Below, in pieces: positions 51,640 to 61,011 of a DNA stretch of 64,000 nucleotides. Position numbers and translations under genes: made by a program. Under the pieces are notes generated by a model, which worked only from the letters and a program-made list of their open reading frames with translations, searched no databases and was not told where the DNA came from. The stretch is from Rhodobacter capsulatus (lineage in GTDB: Bacteria; Pseudomonadota; Alphaproteobacteria; Rhodobacterales; Rhodobacteraceae), in the NCBI RefSeq assembly GCF_005144475.1, contig NZ_SWJZ01000026.1, forward strand, positions 24,783-88,782, given 5' to 3'. Position 1 is the stretch's first letter, and every line of letters starts with the position of its first letter.

Positions 51640-52692
51640 ATGTTCGATATTGCCATCGTCGAGGATGAAGAACTGGAACGCCGGGCGCTGCGCACGATCC
51701 TGGAGCGCAACCTGCCCGGGGTCAATGTGGTGGGCGAGGCGAAGAACGGCGCCGAGGCTTTGCGTCTGATCGACAGCCGCAAGATCGACCTGATGCTGCT
51801 CGACATCCGGATCCCGCGCCCGGACGGGCTTGAAATCCTTGAACTTCTGCGCAACCGCGCCGCGGCCACCAAGGTCCTGATCATCACCGCCTATGATCAT
51901 TTCGAGATCATGCAGGCGGCGATCCAGCTGCGCGCCGACGGCTTCCTGCTCAAGCCCGTGCGGACCGAGGCACTGCTGAAATCCGTCACCGACTGTCTGC
52001 GGACCGCCGCGCCCGTCGCTGTCCCGCCCGCGCCGGACCCCGCCCCCGATCTGCGCACCGAGCTGGGCCGGATGGTCGCCGCCCATGCCTATCGCGACGG
52101 TCTGGCGCTGGTGCGGCGGCAGATCGAGGCGCTGCACGGCCATCGCGACAAGCCCGCCCGGCAGGCGGTGCTCGATCTGGCGCAGCTGCTGGCCGATCTG
52201 ATCGGCGGCAGCGGCCGCAGCCTGCCCGCGCCGCTCGCCCGCCGGATCGAGGCCTTGGCGACGCAGCGGCTCGATCCGCGCGACAGCTACAAGCTGCAGG
52301 AACTCTTCGGCGACATCACCGATCTGCTTTTCGATCCGGGCGAGGAGACCGGCGCGGGCGCCGCGGCGCGGATCGAGACGGTGCGCAACTATATCGAGCG
52401 CAACCTGCACAAGACGGTGACGCTTGAAGACGCGGCCGAGCAGGCCCATGTCAGCGCCTGCTATCTCAGCCGGTTGTTTCATCGGCAGATGGACCGGACC
52501 TTCATCGCCTATGTGAAGGAGCGCCGGATCGCGCGGGCCAAGGAATTGCTGGCGGGATCCAGCCTGCCGATCCTGAATGTGGCGCTGGATCTGGCCTATC
52601 AGGACGCGAATTACTTCTGCAAGGCGTTCAAGAAAGAGGTCGGGGTCTCGCCCTCGGAATTCCGCCGCGCCAGCCGCCCGGGTGGGATCTGA
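51640..52692 (+). CDS. AraC-type response regulator
   Basis: A 350-residue protein with a receiver domain (phosphorylatable Asp55 in LMLLDIRIP, Lys near 105 in LLKPVR), a helical middle and a C-terminal AraC helix-turn-helix pair from about residue 247 (RNYIERNLHKTVTLEDAAEQ; DLAYQDANYFCKAFKKEVGVSPSEFRR). YesN-like arrangement, cognate to the PocR-kinase. It is the obvious candidate to bind the 21-base-spaced repeats at 37464-37502 and activate the compartment operon. Confidence 0.93.
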   Translation: MFDIAIVEDEELERRALRTILERNLPGVNVVGEAKNGAEALRLIDSRKIDLMLLDIRIPRPDGLEILELLRNRAAATKVLIITAYDHFEIMQAAIQLRADGFLLKPVRTEALLKSVTDCLRTAAPVAVPPAPDPAPDLRTELGRMVAAHAYRDGLALVRRQIEALHGHRDKPARQAVLDLAQLLADLIGGSGRSLPAPLARRIEALATQRLDPRDSYKLQELFGDITDLLFDPGEETGAGAAARIETVRNYIERNLHKTVTLEDAAEQAHVSACYLSRLFHRQMDRTFIAYVKERRIARAKELLAGSSLPILNVALDLAYQDANYFCKAFKKEVGVSPSEFRRASRPGGI

Positions 52693-52745
52693 GGGCACCG
52701 CCCAGCCGCGCGCCTCCCGGCCTCATGCCTCCCGGCCCGCGGGGC

Positions 52746-54200
52746 TCAGCGCGCCAGGGCCAGGATCGCGTCCAGGTCCAGATCGGCCTCGATCTCGGCG
52801 GCAAAGGCGTCAAGGGCGGTCTCGATCCGGGCGTCATGGTCCTGCGCCGCGGCGCTGACGCCCAGCTGCGCCAGCCAGGCGCCGCGGAACGCGCCCGCCC
52901 CGAAAATCCCGTGCAGATAGCTGCCCATCACGCGGCCATCGGCCGAAATCGCCCCCTCGGCCCGCCCGTCAAGGGTCAGCCAGGGGCGGGCAAGATCCGG
53001 GCCGGTGGTCCGTCCCATGTGCATCTCGTAGCCGCTCACCCGGGCGCCGGTTTGGCTGTCCTGCGCGTCGATCTCGGCCAACCGCTTCGTCGGCCCGATC
53101 ACCGTTTCCAGATCGAGCAGCCCCAGCCCCGCGGTTTCGCCCGGGGTGCCCTCGATCCCCTCGGGGTCGCGCACGACGCGGCCAAGCATCTGAAACCCCG
53201 CGCAAATCCCCACGACGCGCCCGCCCCGGCGCAGATGCGCGCGCAGATCGATGTCCCAACCCTCGGCGCGCAGCGCCGTCAGCGCGGCCCGCGTGGCCTT
53301 GGAGCCGGGCAGGATCACCACCGCCGCCTCGGCCGGGATCGGCTGGCCCGGACGGACCCAGCGCAGATCGACTGCGGGCTCGGCGGCAAGCGGGTCCAGA
53401 TCGTCGAAATTCGCCACCCGCGGCAGGTCGAGCACCGCCACGACAAGCGCCCCCGCCGCGCCGCGCTTGCGCGCAAGGCCGAGCGAATCTTCCTCGGGCA
53501 GGCGCCGGGCCGCCTCGGACCAGCGCATCAGCCCCAGCACCGGCCAACCGGTCTCGGCGCGGATGTCGGCGGCCGCCGGGGCGAAGATCGCCGGATCACC
53601 GCGGAATTTCGTCACGATCACGCCCGCCACCCGGGCGCGGTCCGACGTGCTCCAAAGGTGGTGATGCCCGATCACCGCCGCCGTCACCCCGCCGCGCGAC
53701 TCGTCGCCCAGAAGCAGCGCCGGCAGATCGGCGGCCTCGGCCAGACCCATGTTGGAAATATCCTGCGGCCGCAGATAGCGTTCCGCGCCGCTGCCCGCCC
53801 CCTCGATCAGCACCAGATCATGCGTCGCCGACAGATGATCAAGGCTTTCGATCACCCGCCCCCGCAGACCGGGTTTCAGCGCCTGATAGTCGGCGGCCGA
53901 GAACCGCCCCAGCACCTGCCCCTGCACCACCACCTGCGCATCGACATCGCTGTCGGGCTTCAGCAGCACCGGGTTCATGTGCACCGAAAGCGCCGCCCCC
54001 GCCGCCCGCGCCTGAAGCGCCTGCGCCCGGCCGATCTCGCCGCCATCCGCGGTCACGGCGGCATTGTTCGACATGTTCTGCGCCTTGAACGGCGCCACCT
54101 TCAGCCCCCGCCGGGTGAAGGCCCGCGCCAGCCCCGCCACGAACAGGCTTTTCCCCACATCCGAGCCGGTGCCCAGCACCATCAGCCGCCGCGCCCTCAT
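52746..54200 (-). CDS. cobQ: cobyric acid synthase, copy 1
   Basis: A 484-residue CobQ: N-terminal dethiobiotin-synthetase-like ATPase domain (MVLGTGSDVGKSLFVAGLARAF; KAQNMSNNA) and C-terminal glutaminase domain with catalytic Cys in GICAGFQMLG and His in SYLHGIFG. It amidates the b, d, e and g side chains of adenosylcobyrinic acid diamide. It overlaps the preceding, second cobQ by ATGA. Head-to-tail twin copies are unusual. A cobalamin riboswitch at 56413-56575 precedes the operon. Confidence 0.94.
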   Translation of the reverse strand: MRARRLMVLGTGSDVGKSLFVAGLARAFTRRGLKVAPFKAQNMSNNAAVTADGGEIGRAQALQARAAGAALSVHMNPVLLKPDSDVDAQVVVQGQVLGRFSAADYQALKPGLRGRVIESLDHLSATHDLVLIEGAGSGAERYLRPQDISNMGLAEAADLPALLLGDESRGGVTAAVIGHHHLWSTSDRARVAGVIVTKFRGDPAIFAPAAADIRAETGWPVLGLMRWSEAARRLPEEDSLGLARKRGAAGALVVAVLDLPRVANFDDLDPLAAEPAVDLRWVRPGQPIPAEAAVVILPGSKATRAALTALRAEGWDIDLRAHLRRGGRVVGICAGFQMLGRVVRDPEGIEGTPGETAGLGLLDLETVIGPTKRLAEIDAQDSQTGARVSGYEMHMGRTTGPDLARPWLTLDGRAEGAISADGRVMGSYLHGIFGAGAFRGAWLAQLGVSAAAQDHDARIETALDAFAAEIEADLDLDAILALAR

Positions 54201-55771
54201 TTCGCCAGCGCCAGCAGCGCGTCCAGATCCAGGTCTTCCTCCAGCTGATCGGCAAGACCGTCGAGCGTCGTCTCGATCTGCGCGGCATGATCCAGCCCCG
54301 AAGCCCGCCCCCCCATCGCCGCGATCCAATGGCCGCGAAAGCCATCGGCGCCAAAGAGCCCGTGCAGATAGGTCCCCATCACCCGGCCATCGCCGGACAC
54401 CGCGCCCTCGGGGCGGCCGTCAAGCCGGAACCATGGCCGGTCAAGCCCCGGCCCGGTGGTGCGGCCCATGTGCATCTCGTAGCCCGCCAGAGCCTGCCCG
54501 GAGAGGCTGTCGGTCGCCTGCACCTCGGTCAGCATCTTGTCGCGCGTCATCACCGTTTCCAGATCGAGCAGCCCCAGCCCCTCGGTCTCGCCCGCCGGAC
54601 CCTCGATCCCTTCGGGGTCGCGCACGACACGGCCAAGCATCTGAAATCCCGCGCAAATCCCCACAACACGGCCACCGCGGCGCAGATGCGCGCGGATATC
54701 GACATCCCAGCCCTGCGCGCGCAGGGTGGCCAGCGCGGCGCGGGTGGTTTTTGATCCCGGCAACAGCACCACATCGGCCTCGGGCGGGATCGGCTGGCCG
54801 TGGCGGATCCAGCGCAGATCGACGCCGGGCTCGGCGCCCAGCGGGTCGAGATCGTCGAAATTCGCCACGCCATCCAGATGCGGCACGGCGACGATCAGCC
54901 CCGCGCCATTGCCCGTGGCCGGGCGTTCCAGCGCCAGCGCATCCTCGGCCGGAAGCCGTCCTGCCGCCTCGAACCAGCGCGCGACGCCCAGGAAAGGCCA
55001 GCCGGTGATCTCGGTCATGGTCCGGCAGGCCGGTTCATAAAGCGAGAAATAGCCGCGGAACTTGTTGACAAGAATGCCTTTCACCCGCGCCCGCTCGGCT
55101 TCGTCATGCAGCATCCAGCTGCCGACGACGGCGGCCAGCGCGCCGCCGCGGTCGTTGTCGGTCAACAGCACCACCGGCAGATCGGCCTCTTCGGCCAGAC
55201 GCATGTTGGTGATGTCGCAATGCTTGATCCAGGTCTCGGTCGCCGCCCCCGCGCCCTCGACCAGCACCAGATCGGCTTCGGCGGCGATGCGGCGGTAGCT
55301 GTCCATCACCGCGGGCAGCAGGAAGGGTTTCAGATGGTGGTAATGCCGCGCGGGCCAGTTGCCCAGCGCCCGGCCGCGCAGCACCACCTGCGAACCGACC
55401 AGCGCCTGCGGCTTGAGCAGAACCGGGTTCATGTGGATCGAGGGCGCCACCCCGGCGGCGCGGGCCTGCAGCGCCTGCGCCCGGCCGATCTCGCCGCGCC
55501 GGGCCTGACCGTCGGGGCCGGGGGGCAGGTCGCTGTCCACGGTGACGGCGGCATTGTTCGACATGTTCTGCGCCTTGAACGGCGCCACCTTGAGGCCGCG
55601 GCGGGCATAGGCGCGGCAGAGCCCGGCCACCAGCAGGCTTTTGCCGACGTCGGAACTGGTGCCCTGGATCATCAGCGCCCGGCCGCGGCGCGGCGGGGGC
55701 GGGGTCAGGAACGGCAGGTCAAGATCGGGCAGAGGCGGCACCGGGTCATGCTCGGGCAGGGAAAAGGTCAT
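54197..55771 (-). CDS. cobQ: cobyric acid synthase, copy 2, with N-terminal extension
   Basis: A 524-residue paralogue of the adjacent cobQ. It has a 30-residue Pro-rich leader (MTFSLPEHDPVPPLPD), the P-loop GTSSDVGKSLLVAG, an extra insert near residue 75 (DSDLPPGPDGQARRGE) and the same glutaminase residues (GICAGFQMLG, TYLHGLFG). Long stretches of DNA are nearly identical to copy 1, such as the KAQNMSNNA and GICAGFQML regions, while others differ. It looks like an old duplication with patches homogenised by gene conversion. It may have the same role or a different corrinoid substrate. Confidence 0.92.
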   Translation of the reverse strand: MTFSLPEHDPVPPLPDLDLPFLTPPPPRRGRALMIQGTSSDVGKSLLVAGLCRAYARRGLKVAPFKAQNMSNNAAVTVDSDLPPGPDGQARRGEIGRAQALQARAAGVAPSIHMNPVLLKPQALVGSQVVLRGRALGNWPARHYHHLKPFLLPAVMDSYRRIAAEADLVLVEGAGAATETWIKHCDITNMRLAEEADLPVVLLTDNDRGGALAAVVGSWMLHDEAERARVKGILVNKFRGYFSLYEPACRTMTEITGWPFLGVARWFEAAGRLPAEDALALERPATGNGAGLIVAVPHLDGVANFDDLDPLGAEPGVDLRWIRHGQPIPPEADVVLLPGSKTTRAALATLRAQGWDVDIRAHLRRGGRVVGICAGFQMLGRVVRDPEGIEGPAGETEGLGLLDLETVMTRDKMLTEVQATDSLSGQALAGYEMHMGRTTGPGLDRPWFRLDGRPEGAVSGDGRVMGTYLHGLFGADGFRGHWIAAMGGRASGLDHAAQIETTLDGLADQLEEDLDLDALLALAK

Positions 55772-55843
55772 CGCAGGGTCCGTTCGGTCGGCAAGGCAAG
55801 GACGGCACCGGGGCAGCCCCGGCACCGGGAAGGTCGGGCGGGA

Positions 55844-56191
55844 TCAGTGCAGCGTTCCCGGCCCGGTGACGATCTCGGCGGCGGCCTGGACAGGCGCGTC
55901 GGGGCCAGGGTCCCGCAGCGCCGCCACCGGCACGTCGGGGGCGACGTCGCCCCAAAGCCGCGCGCCCTCGGGCGTGGCGCACCAGACCACCGGGCAAAGC
56001 CTTGCGCCGCAACACAGGCTGGCGGAGCCGCTGATGTCGAAATCCGCCCCCACCGGCGCCAAGGCAAGGGCTTGGCAGAGCCGGTTCAGAAAGGCGAGGC
56101 CGGGGCGGCAGGGCGCGTCGGCATGGCGGCAGGTGCTGCAGCCCAGCACCCGGAACGGGCGCGGACCGGGCGGGGATCCTCCGTCAGCCAT
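55844..56191 (-). CDS. DUF1636 cysteine-rich metal-binding protein
   Basis: A 115-residue protein of the DUF1636 type found in cobalamin operons. It has six or more cysteines in a thioredoxin-like ferredoxin arrangement (LGCSTCRHADAPCRPG near residue 17, SLCCGARLCPVVWC near 65). It probably binds an iron-sulfur cluster or cobalt. GGGGGG precedes the start. First gene of the riboswitch-controlled minus operon, 72 bases before cobQ copy 2. Confidence 0.72.
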   Translation of the reverse strand: MADGGSPPGPRPFRVLGCSTCRHADAPCRPGLAFLNRLCQALALAPVGADFDISGSASLCCGARLCPVVWCATPEGARLWGDVAPDVPVAALRDPGPDAPVQAAAEIVTGPGTLH

Positions 56192-56412
56192 GGCGGCGCC
56201 CCCCAACCTGCGAGGCGGCCTGCGGGGCGGCCTGCGGGGCGGGGCGATGCCCGGGTGACAGGCCGCACGGGCCCGTGATCGGGGCCGTGATCGGGGTCGT
56301 GTCTTTCGGCGCCATACCGTTCCTCTGGCATTGGGCCGGAAAGCGGTAAGGGGACAGGCCCCGGACATGCCGAAGCACCCTGCCTCCGGGCCCGCCGCCC
56401 GGGATGGTTTTC

Positions 56413-56575
56413 GGCCTGGCAGGTCTCCTGGCTTGCGGCTCGAACGCCCCTTGCGCCTTCCCGATCTTGCGATCAGTGGCCGTGCTCGGGGCTTGCCGCT
56501 TACAGTTGCGGGGGCAGCGCCGGACTTGCACCGGCTTCCCTCTTCGTCCGCGGGATCAGCCGCGGAACCAAGGCC
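56413..56575 (-). promoter_or_regulatory. cobalamin riboswitch, minus strand
   Basis: Read on the minus strand, the sequence has the core CTGCCCCCGCAACTGTAAGC, GGCCACTG, and the B12 box AAGCCAGGAGACCTGCC, flanked by GGCCT/AGGCC stem ends. It lies 222 bases upstream of the DUF1636-cobQ-cobQ operon and should repress it when B12 is abundant. Confidence 0.93.
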
Positions 56576-56689
56576 CGGGCAAGATGGCCCCGCGCCGCGC
56601 CGCTGTCAACTGCCCGCGACGGAAGCCGCCCGCACGGAAGCCGCCCGCACGGAAGCCGATTGACGCGGGCGGCGGGGGCTGGCACAACC

Positions 56690-56865
56690 AAGGCGGGATT
56701 GGTTCCCCGTTCGGCGGGGATGAAAAGGGAATGCGGTGCGCCTTCGGGCAAACCCGCAGCTGCCCCCGCAACTGTGAGCGGCGAGCGACGGTCGACGATG
56801 CCACTGGGGATGCCCCGGGAAGGCCGGCCCGAGCCCGGACCCGCAAGCCAGGAGACCTGCCACCC
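56690..56865 (+). promoter_or_regulatory. cobalamin riboswitch, plus strand, upstream of DUF4198-like gene
   Basis: It contains CAGCTGCCCCCGCAACTGTG, ATGCCACTGGGG and the B12 box AAGCCAGGAGACCTGCC, with GGCGGG/CCTGCC as closing stem. It is divergent from the minus-strand riboswitch, about 115 bases away. It precedes the gene at 57002 by about 136 bases. Confidence 0.93.
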
Positions 56866-57001
56866 CCCGGGCCACGGCCCGGTTTCACCGGACGCCGGGG
56901 TGCGCGTCTGGCCCCCGAGGCCCGGCCCTCTGGGGCCACATCCCTTCGTCCTTTCGCGTCTTGCGGCCGGGTGTCCCGGACCGCTCCGGAAGGAAACGAC
57001 C

Positions 57002-57898
57002 ATGATTTTGCACGGAAACCTGATGGCCGCCGCGCGCGCGCTGCTGGCGATCCCCCGCCCCGCCACGCCGGGGCTGATGGCGCATCTGCCCGAGACGGGC
57101 GGCCTGCTGACCCTTGCGCTTGGCGATCCGCTGGGCGGGGGGGCGGTGCTGGACCTTGCCCCCCCGCTGGCGGTGCTGCACCTGCACGGGGACCGGCGCA
57201 CCGACCTGACGCCCGGGCTGACGGCGGATCTGCTGCAGGGCGCGGGCAATGCCGCCCGTGCCTGGCAGACCCGGGTCGATCTGTCGGCGCCGGGGCTGCA
57301 CCGGATCCACGCCGAGGCCCCGGCCGGGCGCGATCCCGAAGGCCGCGGGCTGGTGCAGCATGCGGCCGCGTGCTTCGTCTTGCGCGGCGCCGCGCCCGCC
57401 GCGCCGGACCCGCTCGGCCTTGCCGTCGAGATCCTGCCCGACCTGCTGGCGCCGGAATTTCTGCCCGGGATGCGGTTTTCGGCGCGGGTGCTGGCGCAGG
57501 GGCGGCCGCTGCGGGCGACGACGGTGCATCTGGAACGGATCGGGGCGGAGCCGGTCGGCGGGCAGGTGCGGGCGGTGCCGGGCCTTGGCGCGCCGCTCTG
57601 GATCGTCGCCGAAACCGACCGCGAGGGCCGGTTCCGGGTCTCGCTGCCGGCGCCCGGGCTTTGGGCGATCACCGCGACGGGGCCGATCGGCTGGTCCGGG
57701 CTGCGGCCGGTGCGACATGTCACCACGCTTTGGCAGCGCTTCGGCACGCGTGCCGGGGGTGCCGGAAATGACGCCGAACCCCTTGCAACGGCTTGGAAAA
57801 CCGCCGCCGCCCCGACCCCTCCTTGCGACGCCGCCGTGCCGGGGGAGGCGCCCCCGGCGCTGGCGCCCGAACCGCGGTCGCGGGAAAGCACCGCTTGA
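57002..57898 (+). CDS. DUF4198-like protein under riboswitch control
   Basis: A 298-residue protein without an obvious signal peptide. The C-terminal half carries Ig-like beta motifs (EFLPGMRFSARVLAQGRPL; ETDREGRFRVSLPAPGLWAITATG) of the DUF4198 type found with nickel and cobalt transport systems. The tail is Pro/Ala-rich. GGAAGGAAAC precedes ATG 57002. Flanked by two cobalamin riboswitches, it likely takes part in corrinoid or cobalt uptake. Its cellular location is unclear: no export signal is visible, though partners of this family act in the periplasm. Confidence 0.6.
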   Translation: MILHGNLMAAARALLAIPRPATPGLMAHLPETGGLLTLALGDPLGGGAVLDLAPPLAVLHLHGDRRTDLTPGLTADLLQGAGNAARAWQTRVDLSAPGLHRIHAEAPAGRDPEGRGLVQHAAACFVLRGAAPAAPDPLGLAVEILPDLLAPEFLPGMRFSARVLAQGRPLRATTVHLERIGAEPVGGQVRAVPGLGAPLWIVAETDREGRFRVSLPAPGLWAITATGPIGWSGLRPVRHVTTLWQRFGTRAGGAGNDAEPLATAWKTAAAPTPPCDAAVPGEAPPALAPEPRSRESTA

Positions 57899-57912
57899 CC
57901 TGCGGGGGGATT

Positions 57913-58102
57913 TCGTCTTGGTTGTGCCCCGTCCAAGTTCCGGCCTGCGGGTCGGATTGAAAGGGAACACGGAACGGCCGCAGCGCCCAGACCGTGGCTG
58001 CCCCCGCAACTGTGAGCGGCGAGCGACGTCGAACTGCCACTGGGCCCGCCCGGGAAGGCCGACCGAGCGATGACCCGTGAGCCAGGAGACCTGCTTGGAC
58101 GA
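57913..58102 (+). promoter_or_regulatory. cobalamin riboswitch upstream of btuB
   Basis: It contains GGCTGCCCCCGCAACTGTG, AACTGCCACTGGG and the B12 box GAGCCAGGAGACCTGC; TCGTC/GACGA close the structure. It starts 14 bases after the DUF4198-like stop and ends 140 bases before the btuB start. It gives the btu operon its own B12 control. Confidence 0.93.
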
Positions 58103-58241
58103 TCACCCTTTCCGGGCGCGAGGGGCGCCACGGGAGCGGTCTGTCCGCAGAGGTGAACTGTCGCCGTCTGCGGAAAGCCCTTGCTTTTCCGCGACTTCTC
58201 TCATGCCGGGCCGTTTGGCCCGAACGGAAAAGGTCTGTCCG

Positions 58242-60095
58242 ATGCCGCGTCTTTCGCGTCTTGCCCTTGTTTCTGCCGCTCTTGCCGCGGCCGCCGTCCC
58301 CGCGCTGGCGCAGGAGGACGAGGTCACCAACCTCGACGCCATCTCCGTCGCGGCCTCCGCGGAGCCGGTCAAGCTCAGCCGCACCGGCGCGACCGTCACC
58401 GTCGTCACCGCCGAAGAGATCGAAAAGGCGCCGCTCGGCTTTGGCCAGTATCTCTCGACGCTGCCCGGCATCACCCTGAGCGCGAATGGCGGGCTTGGCA
58501 CCCAGACCTCGCTGCGGGTGCGCGGCCTGCCCGCCTATTACCTTGGCACCCGGATCGACGGGATCAACGTCACCGATGCCGCGAACCCGCAGGTGTCCTA
58601 TTCCTTCGGCGGGCTGACCACCGCGGGCCTGTCGCGCATCGAGGTGCTGCGCGGCGCGCAATCGGCGCTTTACGGCTCGGAGGCGGTGGCGGGGGTGATC
58701 GACATCACCAGCTGGCGGCCCGAAACCGAGGGCGCCTCGGGGCAGGTCGCGCTTGAGGCGGGGACGCGCGACACCCACAGCGGCAGCGCCTCGGTCGGGC
58801 TGAAGACGGAGCGGACCGAACTGGCGCTGACCGCCAGCCGCACCGTGACCGATGGCATCTCGGCCTATGCGCAGGGCACCGAGAAGGACGGGTTCAACGG
58901 CACGCAGATCAACGCCAATGCCCGCCATGCGCTGACCGAAAACCTGACGATCGGGGCGGCGGCGCTCGTGCAAGATACGTCTGTCGCCTTTGACAACACC
59001 GGCGCCGATGCCGACAACCGGGCCGACAGCCGCCTGCGCGGCGGGCGGGTGTTTGCGCAATTCGACACCGGCGCGGTCTGGCACGAGCTGTCGCTGGCCC
59101 GCGCCCGCACCGAACGCGATGTCCGCGAATACGGCAGCGACACCCATTTCCTTTCCGACCGTGACACCCTTGCCTATGCCGGTCGCTGGGCGGCGCGGGA
59201 CACGCTGTCGCTGAACTGGGGCCTTGAACATGGACAGGACGATTTCTCGGTCGCCTCGTCCTGGTCCACCACGGCGAACGGCATCCGCACCACCGCCGCC
59301 TTTGCCGAGGCGCTTTGGGCGCCGCGCGCCGATCTGGACCTGTCCTTCGCGCTGCGCCACGACGATCACACCCTTTTTGGCGGCCATGACAGCGGCCGTC
59401 TGGCGCTGGCCTGGCGCCCGGAGGCCGACTGGGTCCTGCGCGCCGTCGCCGCCACCGGCTTCCGCGCGCCCTCGCCCTATGAACTCTGGAGCAGCTACGG
59501 CAAGCCGACCTTCCAGCCCGAAACCAGCCGCAGCTACGAGATCGGCGCCGAGCGGCTGCTTGCGGGCGGCTCGATCTCGGCGACGCTGTTTGAAACCCGG
59601 GTCGAGGATCAGATCACCTTCGACAGCAACACCTTTACCTATGTGCAGCAGGCCGGGACCACGAAAAGCCAGGGGATCGAGCTGGCGGGCAAGGCGGCGA
59701 TCGGGGCGAACTGGTCGCTGTTTGGCGCCTATGCCTATACCGATGTGACGGTGCGGCAGGGCACGGCCGAACGGCGGGGCGCAAGGGCGCCGCGGCACAA
59801 TCTGACGCTTGGGGTCGATGGCCGGATCGGCGCGCGGCTCGACGCCCGGTTCAGCGTCACCCATGTGGCCGGTCTGTGGGATGAATATGTGGATTATTCC
59901 AGCTTCCCCTATGCGACGATGCAGCAGAAGATGTCCGATTACACGGTGGCGACGCTGTCGATGTCCTACGCGCTGACCGAGACCGCCGCGGCCACCCTGC
60001 GGGTCGAAAACCTGTTCGACGAAAGCTATCAGACCGCGCGGAATTTCGGTCAGCCGGGACGGACGCTTTATGTCGGGGTCCGCACCAAATTCTGA
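58242..60095 (+). CDS. btuB: TonB-dependent cobalamin receptor
   Basis: A 617-residue outer-membrane receptor. It has a signal peptide (PRLSRLALVSAALAAAAVPALAQ), a TonB-box-like NLDAISVAA, a plug domain (TVVTAEEIEKAPLGFGQYLST; SRIEVLRGAQSALYGSEAVAGV) and a beta-barrel ending RTLYVGVRTKF with the usual terminal phenylalanine. The riboswitch upstream and btuFCD downstream make it BtuB rather than a siderophore receptor. It imports corrinoids across the outer membrane. The start is chosen by the signal peptide. Confidence 0.94.
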   Translation: MPRLSRLALVSAALAAAAVPALAQEDEVTNLDAISVAASAEPVKLSRTGATVTVVTAEEIEKAPLGFGQYLSTLPGITLSANGGLGTQTSLRVRGLPAYYLGTRIDGINVTDAANPQVSYSFGGLTTAGLSRIEVLRGAQSALYGSEAVAGVIDITSWRPETEGASGQVALEAGTRDTHSGSASVGLKTERTELALTASRTVTDGISAYAQGTEKDGFNGTQINANARHALTENLTIGAAALVQDTSVAFDNTGADADNRADSRLRGGRVFAQFDTGAVWHELSLARARTERDVREYGSDTHFLSDRDTLAYAGRWAARDTLSLNWGLEHGQDDFSVASSWSTTANGIRTTAAFAEALWAPRADLDLSFALRHDDHTLFGGHDSGRLALAWRPEADWVLRAVAATGFRAPSPYELWSSYGKPTFQPETSRSYEIGAERLLAGGSISATLFETRVEDQITFDSNTFTYVQQAGTTKSQGIELAGKAAIGANWSLFGAYAYTDVTVRQGTAERRGARAPRHNLTLGVDGRIGARLDARFSVTHVAGLWDEYVDYSSFPYATMQQKMSDYTVATLSMSYALTETAAATLRVENLFDESYQTARNFGQPGRTLYVGVRTKF

Positions 60096-60147
60096 CGGCG
60101 CCGCGCCGGGGGGCAAGACCCTCCGGCGCGTTTTGGAAGGGAATGAC

Positions 60148-61011
60148 ATGACGGCTCACGCAGACCCTTCGCCGATCCCGCCGCCCGCCCGGCGGCCCCG
60201 GCGTCTTTGGCCCGCGGCGCTGGCGCTGCTTTCGGCGCTGGCCCTGCCGGGGCCGGGGCTGGCCGGGCCCGCGCGCGTCGTCTCGATCAACCTGTGCACC
60301 GATCAGCTGGCGATGATGCTGGCCGCGCCGGGGCAGCTTGTGTCGATCACCCATCTGGCCCGCGATCCTGCCGCCTCGGTGATGGCCGAGGCCGCTAAGG
60401 CCTATCCCACGAACCGCGGTCAGGCCGAGGAGGTCTATCTGCTGCATCCCGATCTGGTGCTGGCCGGGCGCTATACCGCGCAGCCCACCGTGGCGATGCT
60501 GCGCCGGCTGGGCATTCCCGTGGCGGTCTTCGAGCCCGCCGACAGCTTTGCCGACATGCAGGCCGACATCGCCCGGATGGGCAGCCTGCTCGGCCGCGAA
60601 CCCGAGGCTGCCGCGATGGCCGGGGCTTTCGCCGCAAGGCTGGCGCGGATCCGCGCCGCGACCGTTCCCGGGCCGCGGCCGCTCGCCGCCACCTGGTCGG
60701 CGCGCGGCTACATGTCGGGCCATGAAAGCCTTGCCGGAGAGATCCTGACCACCGCCGGGTTTGACACGCTCGCCGCGCGGATGGGGCGGGCGCAGGGCAG
60801 CACCCTGCCGCTCGAGGCGCTGGTGCTGGCCGATCCCGATCTGGTGGTGACCGGGCGGATCGGCCCCGGGTCGTCGCGCGCCGAGGAACCGCTGACCCAT
60901 CCGGCGCTCGGCGCGCTGACCGGCCGCCGTGCCGCCGTGGAAGACCGCGACTGGATCTGCGGCCTGCCCTCGGTTCTCGATGCCACCGACCGGCTCAAGG
61001 ATATGAAATGA
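60148..61011 (+). CDS. btuF: cobalamin-binding periplasmic protein
   Basis: A 287-residue helical-backbone binding protein. The leader is long and basic (RRPRRLWPAALALLSALALP) before the mature start PARVVSINLCTDQLAM, which is typical of BtuF. GGAAGGGA precedes the ATG. It hands corrinoid to BtuCD; it overlaps btuC by ATGA. Confidence 0.92.
   Translation: MTAHADPSPIPPPARRPRRLWPAALALLSALALPGPGLAGPARVVSINLCTDQLAMMLAAPGQLVSITHLARDPAASVMAEAAKAYPTNRGQAEEVYLLHPDLVLAGRYTAQPTVAMLRRLGIPVAVFEPADSFADMQADIARMGSLLGREPEAAAMAGAFAARLARIRAATVPGPRPLAATWSARGYMSGHESLAGEILTTAGFDTLAARMGRAQGSTLPLEALVLADPDLVVTGRIGPGSSRAEEPLTHPALGALTGRRAAVEDRDWICGLPSVLDATDRLKDMK

Noticed and set aside
54064..56278. Plus-strand frames opposite the cobQ genes
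   Set aside because: They are antisense to well-conserved CobQ coding sequence and have Arg/Pro-rich nonsense composition.
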